This document shows, piece by piece, positions 61,940 through 64,000 of a DNA stretch of 64,000 bases. Below the pieces are notes generated by a model. That model ran no database searches and was not told the DNA's origin. It saw nothing but the letters and a program-made list of their open reading frames with translations. The stretch's first letter is position 1. Each line of letters begins with the position of its first letter. The stretch is from NCBI GenBank assembly GCA_023393235.1, contig JAEWMH010000191.1, positions 38,715 to 102,714 of the forward strand. Direction: 5' to 3'. This DNA comes from Bacillota bacterium. Lineage in GTDB: Bacteria; Bacillota; Bacilli; Paenibacillales; NBRC-103111. The position numbers were made by a program, and so were the translations under genes.

Positions 61940-62419
61940 TTACACAAATTTAATGTCCAGCACCTCATATTTCAGGGTGCCAATAGGCGCTTCCACACTC
62001 ACGGTATCTCCTACCTTTTTGCCCAGAAGCTCCTTGCCCATGGGGGATTCGTAGGAAATCTTGTTGGCGGTCACATCCGATTCCGCCGGTCCGACAATGG
62101 TATATTCCACATGCTCGGCAAACTCAATATCATTCAAGGTTACAGTTGAACCGATGCTGACTGTGGAGGTATCGATGGTGGACTCGTCCAGCAGCTTCAC
62201 GTTGGTGAGCATTTTCTCGAGTACTTTAATCCGGGTTTCCATAAACCCTTGCTCTTCCTTGGCGGAATGATATTCGCTGTTCTCCTTCAAATCCCCGTAG
62301 CTGATGGCGACCTTCAGACGTGTGGCCATTTCCCGGCGTTTCACCGTTTTGAGCTCTCTTAGTTCATCCTCGAGCTTTTGCAAGCCCTCTTTCGTCAATA
62401 AAATTTCTTCGTCTGCCAT
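61940..62419 (-). CDS. greA: Transcription elongation factor GreA
   Basis: Protein of 159 residues, normal length, beginning at the Met before ADEEILLTKEGLQKLEDEL. The N-terminal coiled coil (ELRELKTVKRREMA, YGDLKENSEYHSAKEEQ with the acidic tip residues) and C-terminal FKBP-like domain (YTIVGPAESDVTANKISYES, LLGKKVGDTVSVEAP) are complete. It stimulates cleavage of backtracked RNA. The frame is open 13 codons further upstream, but that extension is not in the family and lacks a ribosome site. Confidence 0.96.
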   Translation of the reverse strand: MADEEILLTKEGLQKLEDELRELKTVKRREMATRLKVAISYGDLKENSEYHSAKEEQGFMETRIKVLEKMLTNVKLLDESTIDTSTVSIGSTVTLNDIEFAEHVEYTIVGPAESDVTANKISYESPMGKELLGKKVGDTVSVEAPIGTLKYEVLDIKFV

Positions 62420-62479
62420 TAGCCCATACAGCTCCTTATCCACTTTCTCTGTTACCATTCTACCTGATTTGCGGACAAG

Positions 62480-62515
62480 AAAAAAGACCCTCCCGGAAAC
62501 CGCAATTAGGGAAGG
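62480..62515 (-). terminator. Terminator after the FAD-linked oxidase gene
   Basis: CCTTCCC / GGGAGGG stem with one wobble and a 15-base loop, followed on the minus strand by TCTTTTTTC, about 17 bp beyond the stop codon. Confidence 0.7.
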
Positions 62516-62531
62516 CCTGTTCTCTTCCAGA

Positions 62532-63896
62532 TTAATCGAAGATTTTCCCCGGGTTCAGAATATTCCGGTCATCCAGGGCCTGCTTGATCTGCTTCATGGC
62601 CATTACCGATGCAGGATCAGCCGCCTTTCGGAAATAGGGCTTTTTGGAGAGTCCGATGCCATGTTCGCCGGAGGTCAGCCCGCCCAGCTCCCGGCTTTTG
62701 CCGTATATCCGGGTCATCACCGCATGCAGATCCCGTTTCCAAACTTCCGCATCCCGGCCGCCACGCACAACGCACAGATGTACATTGCCATCCCCTGCAT
62801 GCCCGAAGCTGATCAGCTGCACGCCGCTTTCCTGCTCTACCTGGTTGGCATACGCAATAAATTCGGCCGTCCGGTTTATCGGCACCACAATATCCACCGG
62901 CTCCTGCTCCGAAACGGCCTCTACCGCCTTCACCAGAGCTCCCCGTACCCGCCACACCTCATCCTGCACCTGCTTCTCCTCCAGGAGCAGGAAGTCCAAA
63001 GCGCCGTTCTCCAGGGCAGCCTGCCTGGCCCGATCTGCACGGGTGCGGACCTCCTTTTCACCTGCTCCGTCAAAGGAAAGCAAAATATACGCTCCTGCCT
63101 CCGGAAACGGATAACGCAGGTTCATATACCGCTCGCCCAGCTCCACCACCTTGCGCTCCATAAACTCCATGGCGGTGGGTCCCGTATTCTCATGAATCAG
63201 ACGGATGACGGCATCAATCCCTGCCTTCAGGGAAGCGAAGGGCACCAAAGCGCCCAGCACATATGCAGGCTTGGGCACCAGCTTCAGCACACATTGGGTG
63301 ATGATGCCCAATGTTCCCTCGGAGCCGATAAGCAGATGCTTCAGGGACAGCCCGCTGCTGTCCTTGACGACCTTGCCTCCCGTGGTGATTACTTCCCCAT
63401 TGGGCAGGACCGCCGTTAGCCCCCGGACGTAGTCCCGGGTCACGCCGTATTTGACCGCCCGCATCCCCCCGGCGTTGGTGCTGATGTTGCCTCCGATGGA
63501 GGACTCCTTCTCCCCCGGATCGGGCGGGTAAAAGAGCCCCTGCTCCTCAACATGTGCCTGGAGCCGGGAGAGCAGCACTCCCGGTTCCACCGTAACCGTA
63601 AGCGTCTCCGGATCCAGCTCCAGAATCCGGTCCATCCGGGATAGGTCCAGCACAATGCCGCCGCGGTCGGGAACGGTGGAGCCAACCAGATTGGTGCCTG
63701 CGCCGCGTGGCGTTACAGGCACGGAATGGGCATACGCCCACTTCATCACGGCGCTGACCTCCTCCGTGCTGACGGGAAACACAACGGCGTCACACTGGCC
63801 CTTCAGCCTCCCCAGATTATCCGTCAGATACACTCCGGGAATCTCTGTGACGATCACCCGTTCAGGGTCTGTGATCAACGCTTGCAGCTCATGCAT
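62532..63896 (-). CDS. FAD-linked oxidase, glycolate oxidase subunit GlcD-like
   Basis: Protein of 454 residues. A PCMH FAD-binding domain occupies the N-terminal half (VTPRGAGTNLVGSTVPDRGG, GEKESSIGGNISTNAGGMRA, VKYGVTRDYVRGL), followed by the FAD-oxidase C-terminal domain (SFGHAGDGNVHLCVV, TSGEHGIGLSKKPYF with the active-site His). Family enzymes oxidise glycolate or D-lactate. The ATG at 63896 has AGGAGG nine bases upstream; ATG at 63902 is closer. It begins 13 bp after the end of the MetI-like gene, so they share a transcript. Confidence 0.9.
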   Translation of the reverse strand: MHELQALITDPERVIVTEIPGVYLTDNLGRLKGQCDAVVFPVSTEEVSAVMKWAYAHSVPVTPRGAGTNLVGSTVPDRGGIVLDLSRMDRILELDPETLTVTVEPGVLLSRLQAHVEEQGLFYPPDPGEKESSIGGNISTNAGGMRAVKYGVTRDYVRGLTAVLPNGEVITTGGKVVKDSSGLSLKHLLIGSEGTLGIITQCVLKLVPKPAYVLGALVPFASLKAGIDAVIRLIHENTGPTAMEFMERKVVELGERYMNLRYPFPEAGAYILLSFDGAGEKEVRTRADRARQAALENGALDFLLLEEKQVQDEVWRVRGALVKAVEAVSEQEPVDIVVPINRTAEFIAYANQVEQESGVQLISFGHAGDGNVHLCVVRGGRDAEVWKRDLHAVMTRIYGKSRELGGLTSGEHGIGLSKKPYFRKAADPASVMAMKQIKQALDDRNILNPGKIFD

Positions 63897-63909
63897 AACC
63901 ATCTTCCTC

Positions 63910-64000
63910 CTACCTCCGGGTAAACAACCGGGCGAACCAGTCACCGATGAATTGGGCTCCTTGCACGATCACGATCAGCAGGATGACAGTGGCAACCATC
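63910..64000 (-). CDS. C-terminal end of a MetI-like ABC transporter permease (partial)
   Basis: Twenty-nine residues and a stop codon enter from the right edge; the rest lies outside the window. They read MVATVILLIVIVQGAQFIGD followed by WFARLFTRR, a hydrophobic helix and basic tail like the end of MetI-type D-methionine ABC permeases. The fragment is short, so the family call is tentative. It precedes the FAD-linked oxidase on the same strand. Confidence 0.6.
   Translation of the reverse strand, partial: MVATVILLIVIVQGAQFIGDWFARLFTRR

Noticed and set aside
1..64000. CRISPR arrays, tRNA/rRNA genes, prophage or insertion sequences
   Set aside because: No regularly spaced identical repeats with unique spacers, no cloverleaf or rRNA landmarks and no transposase or phage structural proteins were found.

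Overview
The window (about 55% GC) looks like chromosome from a Gram-positive, low-GC-phylum bacterium of the Paenibacillus/Cohnella type. The reasons are a T-box leader in front of ileS, a BirA-type operator in front of bioY, an Lpl-type sugar ABC transporter with a membrane-bound AraC regulator, an S-layer-homology (SLH) protein, Rgg and XerS homologues, a DUF3900 protein, and strong AGGAGG ribosome sites throughout. There are no rRNA or tRNA genes, no CRISPR array, no prophage and no recognisable transposase.

Layout. 1-1.2 kb: an ECF sigma factor with a translationally coupled, truncated membrane protein (probable anti-sigma), preceded by an ECF-type promoter. 1.3-4.8 kb: an MFS transporter-FAD oxidoreductase pair facing an Rgg-like regulator. 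4.8-27 kb: a large saccharide-utilisation locus, almost all on the minus strand, read as AraC/dCache regulator, LplB (with an in-frame TGA), LplC, LplA, a 1820-residue two-domain pectate-lyase-fold secreted protein, an SLH protein, a heparinase II/III-like lyase, a GH38 alpha-mannosidase and a very large two-Rossmann FAD oxidoreductase. The solute-binding protein and permeases would take up oligosaccharides released by the secreted or surface enzymes, and the leaderless GH38 and lyase-like proteins would finish degradation in the cytoplasm. The exact substrate cannot be read from sequence. 27-36 kb: zinc-ribbon protein, ClC channel, an unusual 891-residue MerR fusion behind a textbook MerR-type promoter, a GNAT protein, and an IleRS2-type isoleucyl-tRNA synthetase under T-box control.

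36-43 kb: a CatB-like acetyltransferase, an RluA-type pseudouridine synthase with a long disordered extension, a lipoprotein serpin, a XerS-type recombinase with a dif-like site just upstream, a LysM-CAP secreted protein, and an EamA transporter. 43-50 kb: hemerythrin, type I pullulanase, DUF3900, dapB, an EFR1 flavodoxin-ferredoxin protein and a membrane metallophosphoesterase. 50-54 kb: a biotin ECF transporter in which one ATPase and the transmembrane EcfT subunit are fused in one polypeptide, divergent from bioY across a BirA operator. 54-64 kb: Hsp20, an SDR, hflKC behind a sigma-W-like promoter, a cellulase-like hydrolase, an SH3-NlpC/P60 endopeptidase, MATE, greA, a glycolate-oxidase-like flavoprotein and the tail of a MetI-like permease.

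The signals least explained by ordinary genes are two copies (14978-15159 and 37045-37225) of a roughly 181-bp intergenic element built from four boxes, two direct and two inverted, with about 50-bp spacing within each pair; the 28-bp dif-like site beside xerS; the MerR fusion with a perfect internal ribosome site; the EcfA-EcfT fusion; and the nonsense codon in lplB.
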